NCBI RefSeq assembly: GCF_036173125.1
Contig: NZ_CP108054.1
Coordinates: 5,981,001-6,045,000, forward strand
DNA length: 64,000 nt
DNA from: Streptomyces sp. NBC_00286
Lineage (GTDB): Bacteria > Actinomycetota > Actinomycetes > Streptomycetales > Streptomycetaceae
Direction of reading: 5' to 3'
The translations under genes and the position numbers were made by a program. Below are positions 1 through 9,417 of the stretch, piece after piece. Under the pieces are notes generated by a model that saw only the letters and a program-made list of their open reading frames with translations, searched no databases and was not told the origin of the DNA. Every line of letters starts with the position of its first letter. The stretch's first letter is position 1.

Positions 1-2
1 TC

Positions 3-1211
<1,209 letters not shown>

Positions 1212-1229
1212 CGGCCGGGTGGGACGGAC

Positions 1230-1317
1230 GGCCAGGTGAGGCAGAGCGGACGAGCAAGGCACTCACACGCTCTGGCCAGGTGAGGCACAGCAGGTGAGAG
1301 AGGTACTCACACGCTCG
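1230..1317. repeat. Tandem duplication of a 44-bp unit at the fahA 3' end
   Basis: Bases 1230-1273 and 1274-1317 are two adjacent copies of a 44-bp unit starting GGCCAGGTGAGGCA and ending ACTCACACGCTC. They match at 36 of 44 positions by hand count. The second copy contains the stop codon and last codons of fahA (complement). The first copy lies just beyond the gene and repeats the same stop-codon context, so the unit looks like an old tandem duplication of the gene's 3' end. Confidence 0.75.
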
Positions 1318-2521
1318 GTACGACCTGCCCCGTCACCTCGCCCAGTCCCACCCGGGTTCCGTTCGGCCCCGGTGCCCAGGCCGTCAGCGTGACGACGTCG
1401 CCGTCCTCGAGGAACGTCCGCTTGCCGTCGAGGAGTTCGAGGGTGTCGCGACCGTTCCAGGTCAGCTCCAGCAGCGATCCGCGTTCGCGCTCGCTGGCTC
1501 CGCTCACCGTTCCCGAGCCGTAGAGGTCGCCGGTGCGCAGGGATGCGCCGTTCACCGTCATATGGGCCAACTGCTGGGCGGCGGTCCAGTACATGGTGGA
1601 GAAGGGTGGCTCGGAGATGACGTGGCCGTTGAGGGCGACGGAGATACGCAGGTCGTAGCCGCCGGGTTCCTCGGAGGAGTCGTCCAGGTAGGGGAGCAGG
1701 GGGTGAGTGCGGGACGGGGGCGCGACCCGGGCGTCGTCCAGGGCGTCGAGCGGCGTGATCCAGGCCGACACCGACGTGGCGAAGGACTTGCCGAGGAAGG
1801 GGCCGAGGGGGACGTACTCCCAAGCCTGGAGGTCGCGCGCGGACCAGTCGTTGAGGAGGCAGAGGCCGAAGACATGGTCGCGGAAGTCGCTCAGCGGCAC
1901 CCGTGAGCCCATGGCGGAGGGCGTACCCACCACGAAGCCGACCTCTGCCTCGATGTCCAGGCGGACGGACGGCCCGAAGACCGGCTCGGGGTCCGTGGGC
2001 GCCTTGCGCTGGCCACAGGGGCGTACCACGTCCGTGCCGGACACCACCACGGTGCCGGACCGGCCGTGATAACCGATCGGCAGGTGCTTCCAGTTGGGGG
2101 TGAGGGAGTCGGCGGCGTCGGGGCGGAAGATCTTGCCGACGTTGCGGGCGTGGTTTTCCGATGCGTAGAAGTCGACGTAGTCCGCGACCGTGAAGGGGAG
2201 GTGCAGGGTGACTTCGGAGAGCGGGTGCATCAGGGGTTCGACGGTCTCCCGGTGGGCGGGCACGGTCAGCCACGCCGTGATCGCTCGTCGCACATCCGAC
2301 CAGGCCGTACGGCCCGCCGCGAGCAGCGGGTCGAGCGAACGGCGGGCGAGCAGCCTGACGTACGGGGAGCCGAGCGCCCGGGCCGCGCCGCCCACGTCGA
2401 GGACGTGGTCGCCCAGCCGGACGCCGACACCGCGCTCCTCGGAGTTGGCCGGGGAGAACACGCCGTACGGAAGGTTGTGCGGGCCGAAGGGATCGCCCTC
2501 GGGGACCTCGAAGGGGGGCAT
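1307..2521 (-). CDS. fahA: Fumarylacetoacetase
   Basis: This enzyme hydrolyses fumarylacetoacetate to fumarate and acetoacetate, the last step of tyrosine/homogentisate catabolism in the cytosol. The 404-residue length fits the family. The metal-site and catalytic signatures are visible: DFYASENHA (first Asp ligand and the catalytic His), DIEAEVGF (two Glu ligands) and LNDWSARDLQ (second Asp ligand). The C-terminal FAH domain continues through GKSFATSVSAWITP. The start is the ATG at 2521. The gene is monocistronic and faces recQ. Other homogentisate-pathway genes are not in the window. The identification rests on several conserved motifs in order. Confidence 0.95.
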   Translation of the reverse strand: MPPFEVPEGDPFGPHNLPYGVFSPANSEERGVGVRLGDHVLDVGGAARALGSPYVRLLARRSLDPLLAAGRTAWSDVRRAITAWLTVPAHRETVEPLMHPLSEVTLHLPFTVADYVDFYASENHARNVGKIFRPDAADSLTPNWKHLPIGYHGRSGTVVVSGTDVVRPCGQRKAPTDPEPVFGPSVRLDIEAEVGFVVGTPSAMGSRVPLSDFRDHVFGLCLLNDWSARDLQAWEYVPLGPFLGKSFATSVSAWITPLDALDDARVAPPSRTHPLLPYLDDSSEEPGGYDLRISVALNGHVISEPPFSTMYWTAAQQLAHMTVNGASLRTGDLYGSGTVSGASERERGSLLELTWNGRDTLELLDGKRTFLEDGDVVTLTAWAPGPNGTRVGLGEVTGQVVPSV

Positions 2522-2594
2522 AGGGTGCTGCCTCGCTTTCCGTGTGGGTGGGGATCACGTTACGACGGAGTTGCGCACGGGGCGTCCGAGAGGC

Positions 2595-3170
2595 TTACGA
2601 CTCGCCCGCCGCGGCTCGCTGCCAAGACAGGAAGTCGGCGACGAGTTCGGGCGGGTTGGCGGCCTGGGTGGCCTCCACCTCCCAGCCCGGGCAGTCCATG
2701 TCGAAGACCTGCACGGGGACGGGGCGGCCGAGGATCTCCTTGAGCCGGCCACTGTCGTGGAGGTGGCGGGCGAGGCTCGTACAGGCGTCGGCGAAGTGCT
2801 CGCCCAGTGCCTCGTACTGGTCGTCGCTCGCGTCGTCACCTTCACCGTCGAACCAGAGGCCGAGCCGCTTCACCTCGTCGACGTAAAGCGGGCTCCCGAC
2901 CGGATCCTCAGGAACGTTCCCGAGCGTCTCGAACCCGTCCAGCAGCCAGCAGGCGTAATTCCAGCGGGCTTCACCCGGGTTCTCCGGCCGGGTCTCCCGC
3001 CGGTACTGGCTCTCGGTGTTGTAGCCGATCGCGACGTACGGCTGCCTGGGGTCGTAGTCGATTCGCCAGATGCGGAAGGAGACGGCGTAGATCTCGGGTT
3101 TGAGTTGGTCCGGGAAGCGTTTCAGGATCTCGGGGGCGGTCGTGCGCAGATGTTGCTGGAACGAGGTCAT
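2595..3170 (-). CDS. Conserved hypothetical protein
   Basis: A 191-residue soluble protein that I do not recognise with certainty. The start is ATG 3170, preceded on the minus strand by GGAGGAA at good spacing. It has no signal peptide or membrane segment. It is rich in aromatic residues, with stretches such as YAVSFRIWRIDYD and RWNYACWLLDGFETL, and ends near DFLSWQRAAAGES. The general look (uptake of whole-protein conservation, Trp/Tyr-rich, acidic) recalls DUF4303-like or immunity-type proteins, but no catalytic motif is evident. It lies 73 bp upstream of fahA in the same direction and could share a transcript with it. Confidence 0.75.
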   Translation of the reverse strand: MTSFQQHLRTTAPEILKRFPDQLKPEIYAVSFRIWRIDYDPRQPYVAIGYNTESQYRRETRPENPGEARWNYACWLLDGFETLGNVPEDPVGSPLYVDEVKRLGLWFDGEGDDASDDQYEALGEHFADACTSLARHLHDSGRLKEILGRPVPVQVFDMDCPGWEVEATQAANPPELVADFLSWQRAAAGES

Positions 3171-3409
3171 ACGCCTTCCTCCAGGGTCCAGACGGGCCAG
3201 TGGCGGGGAGGGCCGGGCGCACCTCCCGTTTCAAGAGTTCGAGTTCGCATCGCCACAGGGGAGTTGACGCCGGGAACTCGGCGGCAAGGAGCAAGTCTGC
3301 CTGTGCGGGGATCGCCGTCGGACTGGGGTGGCGTGCGGGATGGTCGGGGTTTCGGACGACGTCCGGTTCGGGCCGGGTCGTTGGGCCGTTCGGTCCGTAT
3401 TCTCTGATC

Positions 3410-4267
3410 ATGGCCGCACCGATCGCATATTCACTTATCGCCACTGACCTGGACGGAACGCTGCTCCGCGGCGACGACACCCTCTCCGACCGGTCACGGA
3501 CCGCGCTGGCGATGGCGGCCACGGCAGGAGCCCGGCACATAGTCGTGACCGGGCGCCCGGCGCCGCGCGTACAGCCGTTGCTCGCCGACTTGGGTGGTCA
3601 GGGGCTGGCGGTGTGCGGGCAGGGGGCGCAGTTGTACGACGCAGGGGCCCACCGCATGGTGTGGTCGGTGACCCTCGACCGGGAGTTGGCCGAGACGGCG
3701 CTCGGCAAGATAGAGGCGGAGGTCGGGGACGTGTACGCGGCCGTGGACCAGGACGGTGTCGACGGGCTCACGTTGATCGAACCGGGGTACGAGATGCCGC
3801 ATCCGACGTTGCCGGCGGTTCGGGTTCCCCACCGCGACGACCTGTGGACGCAGCCCATCAGCAAGGTGCTTCTGCGTCATCCATGCCTGACGGACGACGA
3901 GTTGGCGTCGGCGGCTCGCGGAGCGGTCGGTTCCCTCGCCTCCGTCACGATGTCCGGACCCGGCACCGTCGAACTTCAGCCATGCGGAGTGAACAAGGCG
4001 ACGGGCCTCGCCCTCGCCGCCGCCCACCTCGGTCTCACCCGCACCACAACGATCGCTTTCGGTGACATGCCCAACGACATCCCCATGTTCGACTGGGCCA
4101 CCCACGGCGTAGCGATGGCCAATGCCCACCCCGACCTCAAGGCGGTGGCCGACGAGGTGACCCTCTCGAACGAGGAGGACGGGATCGCGGTCGTGCTGGA
4201 GCGGCTGTTCCGCCCTACGGCGACCGTCACGGAAGCAGCTCCTCGCGTGCGCGGGCGTACGTCCTGA
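3410..4267 (+). CDS. HAD-superfamily hydrolase, Cof type
   Basis: A 285-residue cytosolic phosphatase of the Cof/YbiV type, a class that dephosphorylates small phosphorylated metabolites such as sugar phosphates or FMN. HAD motif I is DLDGTLLRGDD near residue 13, motif II is VVTGRPAP, the motif III lysine is in the ISKVLLRHP region, and motif IV is FGDMPNDIPMF. The long cap between motifs II and III is typical of the C2 cap class. I chose ATG 3410 because the family begins a few residues before motif I. An in-frame start 210 bases upstream would add an unrelated arginine-rich stretch. The substrate cannot be read from sequence. Confidence 0.9.
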   Translation: MAAPIAYSLIATDLDGTLLRGDDTLSDRSRTALAMAATAGARHIVVTGRPAPRVQPLLADLGGQGLAVCGQGAQLYDAGAHRMVWSVTLDRELAETALGKIEAEVGDVYAAVDQDGVDGLTLIEPGYEMPHPTLPAVRVPHRDDLWTQPISKVLLRHPCLTDDELASAARGAVGSLASVTMSGPGTVELQPCGVNKATGLALAAAHLGLTRTTTIAFGDMPNDIPMFDWATHGVAMANAHPDLKAVADEVTLSNEEDGIAVVLERLFRPTATVTEAAPRVRGRTS

Positions 4268-4438
4268 GGTCTTCCTCGGGCCGGTGATCCCGAAGTGGTG
4301 GGAGCGGAACCTTCCGTGCCGTGTGCTTCGTTGTCGTTGCAGGTCGCTGGGAACATACCGCCATTGATCCGATAGGGCCTGGTCTGGACGGGCGGGCGCT
4401 CACTGTGATCGAAAGGCGACCGGATACGCTGACTTGAG

Positions 4439-4560
4439 TGCGAGCAGTGACACATCGACAAACACTCACAGCACGCATGACACACAGCACAGAAACAGCA
4501 CACAAAGACACATCAGCAGCAGTCAGCACCAAGAGCACGCAGAGACCGCCCTTGAGAGCG
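4439..4560 (+). promoter_or_regulatory. Long A/C-rich, U-poor 5' leader of the polyprenyl synthase gene
   Basis: The stretch 4268-4580 holds no other gene. It contains a possible -10 (TACGCT, 4425-4430) followed by an unusual leader made almost only of A, C and G. I count 6 T in 4441-4550, with many CACA and CAGCA units. Such RNA would be largely unstructured. The reading frame stays open through it (Ser/Thr/His-rich), so an N-terminal extension of about 49 residues starting at a TTG is formally possible. Confidence 0.5.
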
Positions 4561-4580
4561 TCAGCAGACAGGAGACCCTC

Positions 4581-5591
4581 GTGACCGTCGTCGGGCCGTT
4601 CGGGCTGAGCGTGCGGGACCAGGCTCTCGAAGCCGATGTCCAGGCCGGATTGGCGGCTGTCGAGGAAGGCCTGATCGAGGCCACCAAGAGTGAGGTCCCG
4701 TTCATCACGGAAGCCGCGCAGCACCTGGTGCGTGCGGGCGGCAAGCGGTTCCGGCCGCTGCTCGTGATGCTCGCCGCGCAGTTCGGTGACCCGTACGCGC
4801 CGGGCGTTGTGCCCTCCGCCGTGGTCGTGGAGCTGACCCACCTCGCCACGCTGTACCACGACGACGTGATGGACGAGGCGGACGTACGCCGCGGAGTGCC
4901 CAGCGCTAACATCCGTTGGGGCAACTCGGTAGCGGTACTCACCGGCGACTTCCTGTTCGCGCGCGCCTCGCACATCCTGGCCGACCTCGGGCCGGAGGCG
5001 GTCCGGATCCAGGCCGAGGCGTTCGAGCGCCTGGTCACCGGCCAGATCCTGGAGACGGCCGGACCACGCGACGGCCGCGACCCGATCGACCACTACCTGG
5101 ACGTGATCGGCGGAAAGACCGGCTCGCTGATCGCCGTGTCGGGACGGTTCGGCGCGATGATGTCGGGCGCCGACGAGACCGTGGTGGACGTGCTCACGCA
5201 GTACGGGGAGCGGCTCGGTGTCGCCTTCCAGCTCGCCGATGACGTATTGGACATCGCCAGCGATTCGCACGAGTCCGGCAAGACACCGGGCACCGACCTG
5301 CGCGAGGGCATTCCCACCCTCCCCGTGCTGCGGCTGCGCGAGCGCGTGGAGCGGCTCGGGCTGGCCGAGGACATCGCGCTCGCCGAGCTGCTCGACTCGG
5401 ATCTGACGGACGACGCCCGGCATACCGAGGCGCTCTCCCTCCTGCGCGCCCACCCGGCCCTGGAGCAGGCCCGCCGCGACACCGTGCGGTACGCCGAGGA
5501 GGCCCGCTCCACGCTCGCTCCGCTCCCCGAGTGCGATGCGAAGGCGGCGCTGGTGGAGCTGTGCGACGCGGTGGTGCACCGGGCGGGCTGA
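4581..5591 (+). CDS. Polyprenyl diphosphate synthase (trans-isoprenyl transferase)
   Basis: This enzyme condenses isopentenyl diphosphate units onto an allylic primer to make the long polyprenyl chain used, for example, for menaquinone side chains. The protein is 336 residues. The first aspartate-rich motif is YHDDVMDEAD, preceded by GGKRFRPLL. The second is QLADDVLDIASD, followed by GKTPGTDLREG. I chose GTG 4581 because it has a good ribosome site (AGGAG) and gives the usual N terminus just before PFGLSVRD. A menaquinone role would fit the quinone-reducing nuo genes in the window, but this is inference, as chain length and product cannot be read directly. Confidence 0.93.
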   Translation: MTVVGPFGLSVRDQALEADVQAGLAAVEEGLIEATKSEVPFITEAAQHLVRAGGKRFRPLLVMLAAQFGDPYAPGVVPSAVVVELTHLATLYHDDVMDEADVRRGVPSANIRWGNSVAVLTGDFLFARASHILADLGPEAVRIQAEAFERLVTGQILETAGPRDGRDPIDHYLDVIGGKTGSLIAVSGRFGAMMSGADETVVDVLTQYGERLGVAFQLADDVLDIASDSHESGKTPGTDLREGIPTLPVLRLRERVERLGLAEDIALAELLDSDLTDDARHTEALSLLRAHPALEQARRDTVRYAEEARSTLAPLPECDAKAALVELCDAVVHRAG

Positions 5592-5685
5592 CCCTGCCGC
5601 GCTCCCTTTTCGATCTCCTCTCTCGATCTTCTCGTCTCCTCGGTCTTCTCGAGCTCCTCGAAGTCCTCGAAGACTTCAATCCAGA

Positions 5686-5699
5686 GTGATGCACGTCAC
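5686..5699. promoter_or_regulatory. Candidate Crp-type operator upstream of the broken CHRD gene
   Basis: GTGATGCACGTCAC is a palindrome of the form GTG-N6-GNCAC, the pattern I recall for Streptomyces Crp sites. It lies about 97 bases before the next start codon and next to a possible promoter region. The preceding bases (5600-5680) are pyrimidine-rich with repeated TCCTCGAAG-like units and a short hairpin (GAAGTC/GACTTC) that may end the polyprenyl synthase transcript. Confidence 0.35.
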
Positions 5700-5795
5700 A
5701 TAGTTGGATTGAGTCCAGACTCAGATCCACTCCGTGACAAAGCCCAGAAGCTGACGCAGGGGGTGTCAGCTGAGTTACGGGGAGAAAACAGAATC

Positions 5796-6746
5796 ATGGG
5801 GACATTCTTTACGTCCGCGAAGCGTCGTAAGAGCCTGGTCATCTCCGGTGTCGCGGTGGTCGCCGCGGCCGGTGTCGCCGCCGCCGTCATCCCGGCGGTC
5901 GCTGACAGCGGAAACCAGTCCAACGGCAGCGCCAAGGGCAAGGGCGCCAACCACGCGCAGCACGGGGGCCAGTCCATCGAGGTGCAGAGCGGCCTCGCGG
6001 GCGGCAGTGGCAGCGGCGGCACCATCCTCGCCGCGAGCCTCAACGGTGCGAACGAGGTGCCGATCCAGGACGGCCCCGCCGTCGGTGACAAGGACGGCGC
6101 GGCGCTCCAGTTCGTGAAGGTCAAGGGCGACAAGGTGTCCGTCGCGGTCAAGTGGCGCGGCACCGGCCAGCCGCGCGGTCACCCGTTCGGGTGGGGGTAG
6201 TCAGTCAAGTCTCCCCGGCTGGGCCTGGGTTGGTATGTTCGGCTGGCTCCGCTTCGGTTCGGAGCGCGGGCGGCTCTCCTCGGTGAGTTGCCCCGGTCGC
6301 CGGGAGGGTGGTCGTCAGAGGGGCAAGTCCCCGTCAAACTCCCCGGAGTGATCCAGGGGAGAGTCTTCCACTGCTGGGGCAACCCGTAGCGGAAGAGAAC
6401 TCCAAGAGTGCAAGAAGGTGGAACCGAAGCCTTCGCCCAAGGTGGTGTGTGGCCGCGATGCGCGGCCGCACCACCCAACTCCCCGTTCGCACTGCGGCTG
6501 TGGATCGCACCCGACCGCAGCGCGGTCACCGGTGCGCTGATCTCCAAGACGCCCAACGGCGACAAGAACATCCCGGAGCTGGACCTCAAGGCCACTCAGT
6601 CCGGCAAGCACCGCGGGCTGTTGGCCGGTACGGCCGAGATCCTTCGGCTGAACACTGTGGGCGGGGTGGCTCCTGCCGGGTCCTGCGAGGAGGGGACCAT
6701 CGTGGGTGTGCCTTACGGGGCGGATTACGTGTTCATCAACAGGTGA
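5796..6746 (+). pseudogene. Broken CHRD-domain secreted protein gene
   Basis: The reading frame starts well: ATG 5796 with GGGGAG upstream, a basic N terminus, a hydrophobic signal region (VISGVAVVAAAGVAAAV), a Gly/Ser linker and the start of a CHRD domain (LNGANEVPIQDGPAVGDKDG). It goes off course after VKWRGTGQP and stops at 6200. From about 6501 another frame encodes a C-terminal part recognisable as the end of the same kind of protein (APDRSAVTG, then IPELDLKATQSG and LRLNTVGGVAPAG) up to the stop at 6746. The middle (roughly 150 or more residues from family memory) is missing and replaced by non-coding DNA. A functional product is unlikely. Confidence 0.75.
6183..6500 (+). other. Structured non-coding insert inside the broken CHRD gene
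   Basis: About 315 bases interrupt the gene, with edges only approximately placed. The insert begins near a small hairpin (CACCC/GGGTG, 6180-6193) and holds a long-range inverted repeat GTTGCCCC/GGGGCAAC (6285-6292, 6373-6380). It ends with a strong hairpin at 6441-6475 (GGTGGTG and GGCCGCG arms with matching complements). I see no transposase gene, no clear terminal repeats and no convincing ORF. The TCAGTCAAGT segment near its start recalls the beginning of group II intron domain I, but no domain V or splice boundary is recognisable. Confidence 0.45.
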
Positions 6747-6831
6747 TCCACGGGCTGTTGAGCCGGCAGTTCAGGGCTGGCGAGCCGGTGATTTCAAGGC
6801 CTGTTCAGGCTGTGATCCATGGCCTGTTGAG
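6743..6831 (+). repeat. Imperfect direct repeat after the broken CHRD gene
   Basis: Bases 6743-6762 and 6812-6831 are two copies of GTGATCCAYGGSCTGTTGAG, matching at 18 of 20 positions. Between them is a third looser relative (CCTGTTCAGG). The first copy overlaps the stop codon of the broken gene. The function is unknown and the repeat may be a trace of local duplication. Confidence 0.55.
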
Positions 6832-6862
6832 GCAATGACCGACCGACTCTGAACGGAGTTAC

Positions 6863-6910
6863 GGGCGGCGTCTCCCTCCCGACCCCTACGGGGCGAGGGA
6901 GGCGCCGCCC
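6863..6910 (+). terminator. Terminator-like hairpin
   Basis: GGGCGGCGTCTCCCTC pairs with GAGGGAGGCGCCGCCC around a loop of about 16 bases. It has no U-tract, which is common in Streptomyces terminators. It separates the broken CHRD gene from the LolA-like gene. The rest of 6911-7082 holds only the 5' region of the next gene. Confidence 0.7.
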
Positions 6911-7082
6911 ACTCACGTCATACCCCAGCAGTACACAGAGTTGGCTCCGAGGTCTGACGTTTCTCGTCGGCCGATTTGGTCTGATTGGAAACACCACTTC
7001 ACAGGAGTTCGGGTGACAATGGCGGCCGGGGTGGACGAGTGCGTGACGGTAAGCCGCCGCCGACGACGGAGGTAGGGCACAC

Positions 7083-8303
7083 ATGGCACCGTACGAATCC
7101 GACGACAACACGAACGAGGAGCTGCGAACCGGCCGGCGCAAGGCGGCGCGGTACGTCGTTCCCGTCGCGGTGGTGGGGCTGGCGGCGGCGACCATCGGGC
7201 TGGTCCCGGCGTTCGCGGGCTCCGGCGACCCCGACCTGCCCGAGATCACCGCTGAGCAACTCATAGAGAAGATCGCCGCGTCCGACGTACAGCAGCTGTC
7301 CGGCACGGTGAAGGTCAGCACGAATCTGGGCCTGCCGGACCTGGGCGGTCTGGAGAGCAGCCTCGCTCCGGGTGGCGGCGGCGGAGCCGGTGGTTCCGAG
7401 GACGAGGGCTCCTCCGCCGATCCTTCGACCAAGCTCATGGAACTCGCGTCCGGTACGCACACGTTGCGGGTCGCGGCCGATGGCCCGGACAAGCACAAGG
7501 TGTCGCTGCTGGACGACGCCGCCGAGTACAGCCTGATCCACAACGGCGACGAGGTGTGGGCGTACGACAGCGCGTCGAACGAGGCCTTCCACATGAAGGA
7601 CGCCTCCGGTGCCGCCGAGGACAAGGGCAAGGAGGAAGAGGCGCCGAAGGACGTCCCGACCACGCCCAAGGAGATGGCCGACGAGGCGCTGAAGGCGGTC
7701 GACGACACGACGTCCGTGAAGGTCGACGGCACGGCACAGGTCGCGGGCCGCGATGCGTACAGGCTGGTCATCAAGCCGAAGCAGTCCGGTTCGACGGTGG
7801 GTCAGATCACCATAGCCGTGGACTCCAAGACCGGTATGCCGCTGAAGTTCACGCTGACACCGGCGAGCGGTGGCGCGGCCGTCGTGGACGCCGGCTTCAC
7901 CAAGGTCGACTTCAGCAAGCCGGATGCGTCCACCTTCGATTTCAGCCCGCCGAAGGGCGCGAAGGTCACCGAGGGTGACGAGGCGAAGGCCGAGGAGCAG
8001 GCGCGTCCGAAGGCCGAAGAGGACCTGGGCCAAGGGCTCGAAGGGTTCGAGGGGCTCAAGACCATAGGCGAGGGCTGGACCACCATCGCCCGGTTCGACA
8101 CCGGCGGCGAGGGCATACCGTCGGAGGCCGGCGCCGCGGGCGGCTTCCTCGACTCGCTGGGCACGAAGGTGAGCGGCAAGTTCGGCTCGGGCACGGTCTT
8201 CTCGACCCGGCTGGTCAACGCGCTCATCACGGACGACGGCCAAGTGTATGCGGGCGCCGTCACGAAGGACGCACTGGTGAAGGCGGCCAACGCCGCCAAG
8301 TAA
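7083..8303 (+). CDS. LolA-like exported protein
   Basis: A 406-residue protein with an N-terminal membrane segment after a basic stretch (RRKAARYVVPVAVVGLAAATIGLVPAFAG), then ITAEQLIEKIAASDVQQLSGTV, a typical opening of the LolA/RseB-like half-barrel fold seen in actinobacterial exported proteins. A Gly/Ser/Glu-rich insert (about residues 98-120) follows. The later part contains DAYRLVIKP and IAVDSKTGMPLKF, matching LolA-like or DUF2092-type sequences. It is probably anchored in or exported across the membrane, as a lipid or lipoprotein binding factor or an anti-sigma-like sensor. GGAGG stands 9 bases before the ATG. The ABC exporter genes follow directly, which suggests a joint export or envelope role. 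Confidence 0.8.
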   Translation: MAPYESDDNTNEELRTGRRKAARYVVPVAVVGLAAATIGLVPAFAGSGDPDLPEITAEQLIEKIAASDVQQLSGTVKVSTNLGLPDLGGLESSLAPGGGGGAGGSEDEGSSADPSTKLMELASGTHTLRVAADGPDKHKVSLLDDAAEYSLIHNGDEVWAYDSASNEAFHMKDASGAAEDKGKEEEAPKDVPTTPKEMADEALKAVDDTTSVKVDGTAQVAGRDAYRLVIKPKQSGSTVGQITIAVDSKTGMPLKFTLTPASGGAAVVDAGFTKVDFSKPDASTFDFSPPKGAKVTEGDEAKAEEQARPKAEEDLGQGLEGFEGLKTIGEGWTTIARFDTGGEGIPSEAGAAGGFLDSLGTKVSGKFGSGTVFSTRLVNALITDDGQVYAGAVTKDALVKAANAAK

Positions 8304-8379
8304 CAGGCAGAGCACGACAGGTGGTTGGCGCCCGGCCGGAGGATTCTGGCTGGGCGCCAACAGGGAGTTGAGGGAGTCG

Positions 8380-9417
8380 ATGGCGGAACGGTCCACCGCG
8401 GAACCGGACACCGGACCGGACTCGGGACCGGGTCCGGGGTCGGGCTCCGGGCCGGACAGTCGGCCGGATGCCGGACCGGACACGGTGATCGCCACCCGTG
8501 GGCTCACCAAGCGCTACCGCGGCGGGCAACTCGCCGTCGACGGCCTCGATCTGGCCGTACCGGCGGGCAGCGTCTTCGGCTTTCTGGGGCCGAACGGCTC
8601 CGGCAAGACCACCACCATCAGAATGCTGATGGGCCTGATCGAGCCAACCTCGGGCACGGCACGCGTCCTGGGACAGCCCATGCCGCGCGCCACCCGCACG
8701 GTGCTCCCGCAGGTGGGGGCGCTGATCGAGGGACCGGCGCTGTACGGGTTCCTGTCCGGCCGCGACAACCTCCTGCGGTACGACTCCGCCGACCCGACCG
8801 CCGATCCCCGCACGCGGCGCACGCGCGTCGCGACCGCCCTCGACCGGGTTGGACTGACGGCCGCCGCGGGCAAGAAGGCGAAGGCCTACTCGCTGGGCAT
8901 GAAGCAGCGGCTCGGCCTGGCGGCGGCACTGCTCCAGCCGCGCCGACTGCTGGTCCTGGACGAGCCGACCAATGGGCTCGATCCGCAGGGGATGCGCGAA
9001 ATCCGTTCTCTGGTGCGGGAGTTGGCGTCCGACGGTACGACCGTGTTCCTCTCCTCGCATCTGCTGGACGAGATCGAGCAGGTGTGCTCGCACGCCGCGG
9101 TGATGGCGCAGGGGCGGCTGATCATCCAGGGGCCGGTGGCCGAGCTGGCGGCCGGTGCCCGTGGCCGCCTGGTCGTCACGACGCCGGACCCGGGCGACGC
9201 GGCCCGCGTACTGAAGGAGCAGGGCGTGGCCGACGTCGTCGTCGAGGAGGACCGGGTGACCGGCGAGCCTCCGGACGACCGCGACCGTGACCTCGCCGAG
9301 GTGAACGCGGCGTTGGTGTCGGCAGGTGTCCGCGTACGGGGCTTCGGGCTTGAGCGGGCTTCGCTGGAGGACGCGTTCGTGGCGCTTACGGGGGAGGGCT
9401 TCGATGTCGCGGGCTGA
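8380..9417 (+). CDS. ABC transporter ATP-binding protein (ABC-2 exporter type)
   Basis: This is the nucleotide-binding subunit of an ABC exporter. Walker A is GPNGSGKTT, the Q-loop region lies near VLPQVGAL, the signature is YSLGMKQRLGLA, Walker B is LLVLDEPTNGLDP, and the H-loop is SSHLLDEIEQV. Before the ATPase domain is a low-complexity stretch of about 35 residues made of Gly, Pro, Ser and Asp repeats. I chose ATG 8380; a TTG 12 bases upstream is in frame but less likely. The C terminus carries the extra domain common to DrrA/CcmA-type subunits. It overlaps the permease gene by 14 bases, so the two are translationally coupled. The cargo is unknown. Confidence 0.93.
   Translation: MAERSTAEPDTGPDSGPGPGSGSGPDSRPDAGPDTVIATRGLTKRYRGGQLAVDGLDLAVPAGSVFGFLGPNGSGKTTTIRMLMGLIEPTSGTARVLGQPMPRATRTVLPQVGALIEGPALYGFLSGRDNLLRYDSADPTADPRTRRTRVATALDRVGLTAAAGKKAKAYSLGMKQRLGLAAALLQPRRLLVLDEPTNGLDPQGMREIRSLVRELASDGTTVFLSSHLLDEIEQVCSHAAVMAQGRLIIQGPVAELAAGARGRLVVTTPDPGDAARVLKEQGVADVVVEEDRVTGEPPDDRDRDLAEVNAALVSAGVRVRGFGLERASLEDAFVALTGEGFDVAG

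Noticed and set aside
4434..4580. N-terminal extension of the polyprenyl synthase starting at a TTG
   Set aside because: The extension is a Ser/Thr/His-rich low-complexity run, and the GTG at 4581 has a better ribosome site and the family-standard start. It is kept as a leader.
5708..5790. Upstream extension of the CHRD gene frame
   Set aside because: The ATG at 5796 has the ribosome site and a proper signal peptide. The earlier frame has no such features.
6179..6611. ORFs inside the insert, both strands
   Set aside because: They are short, Arg/Pro/Ser-rich and overlap on both strands; none resembles a transposase or reverse transcriptase.
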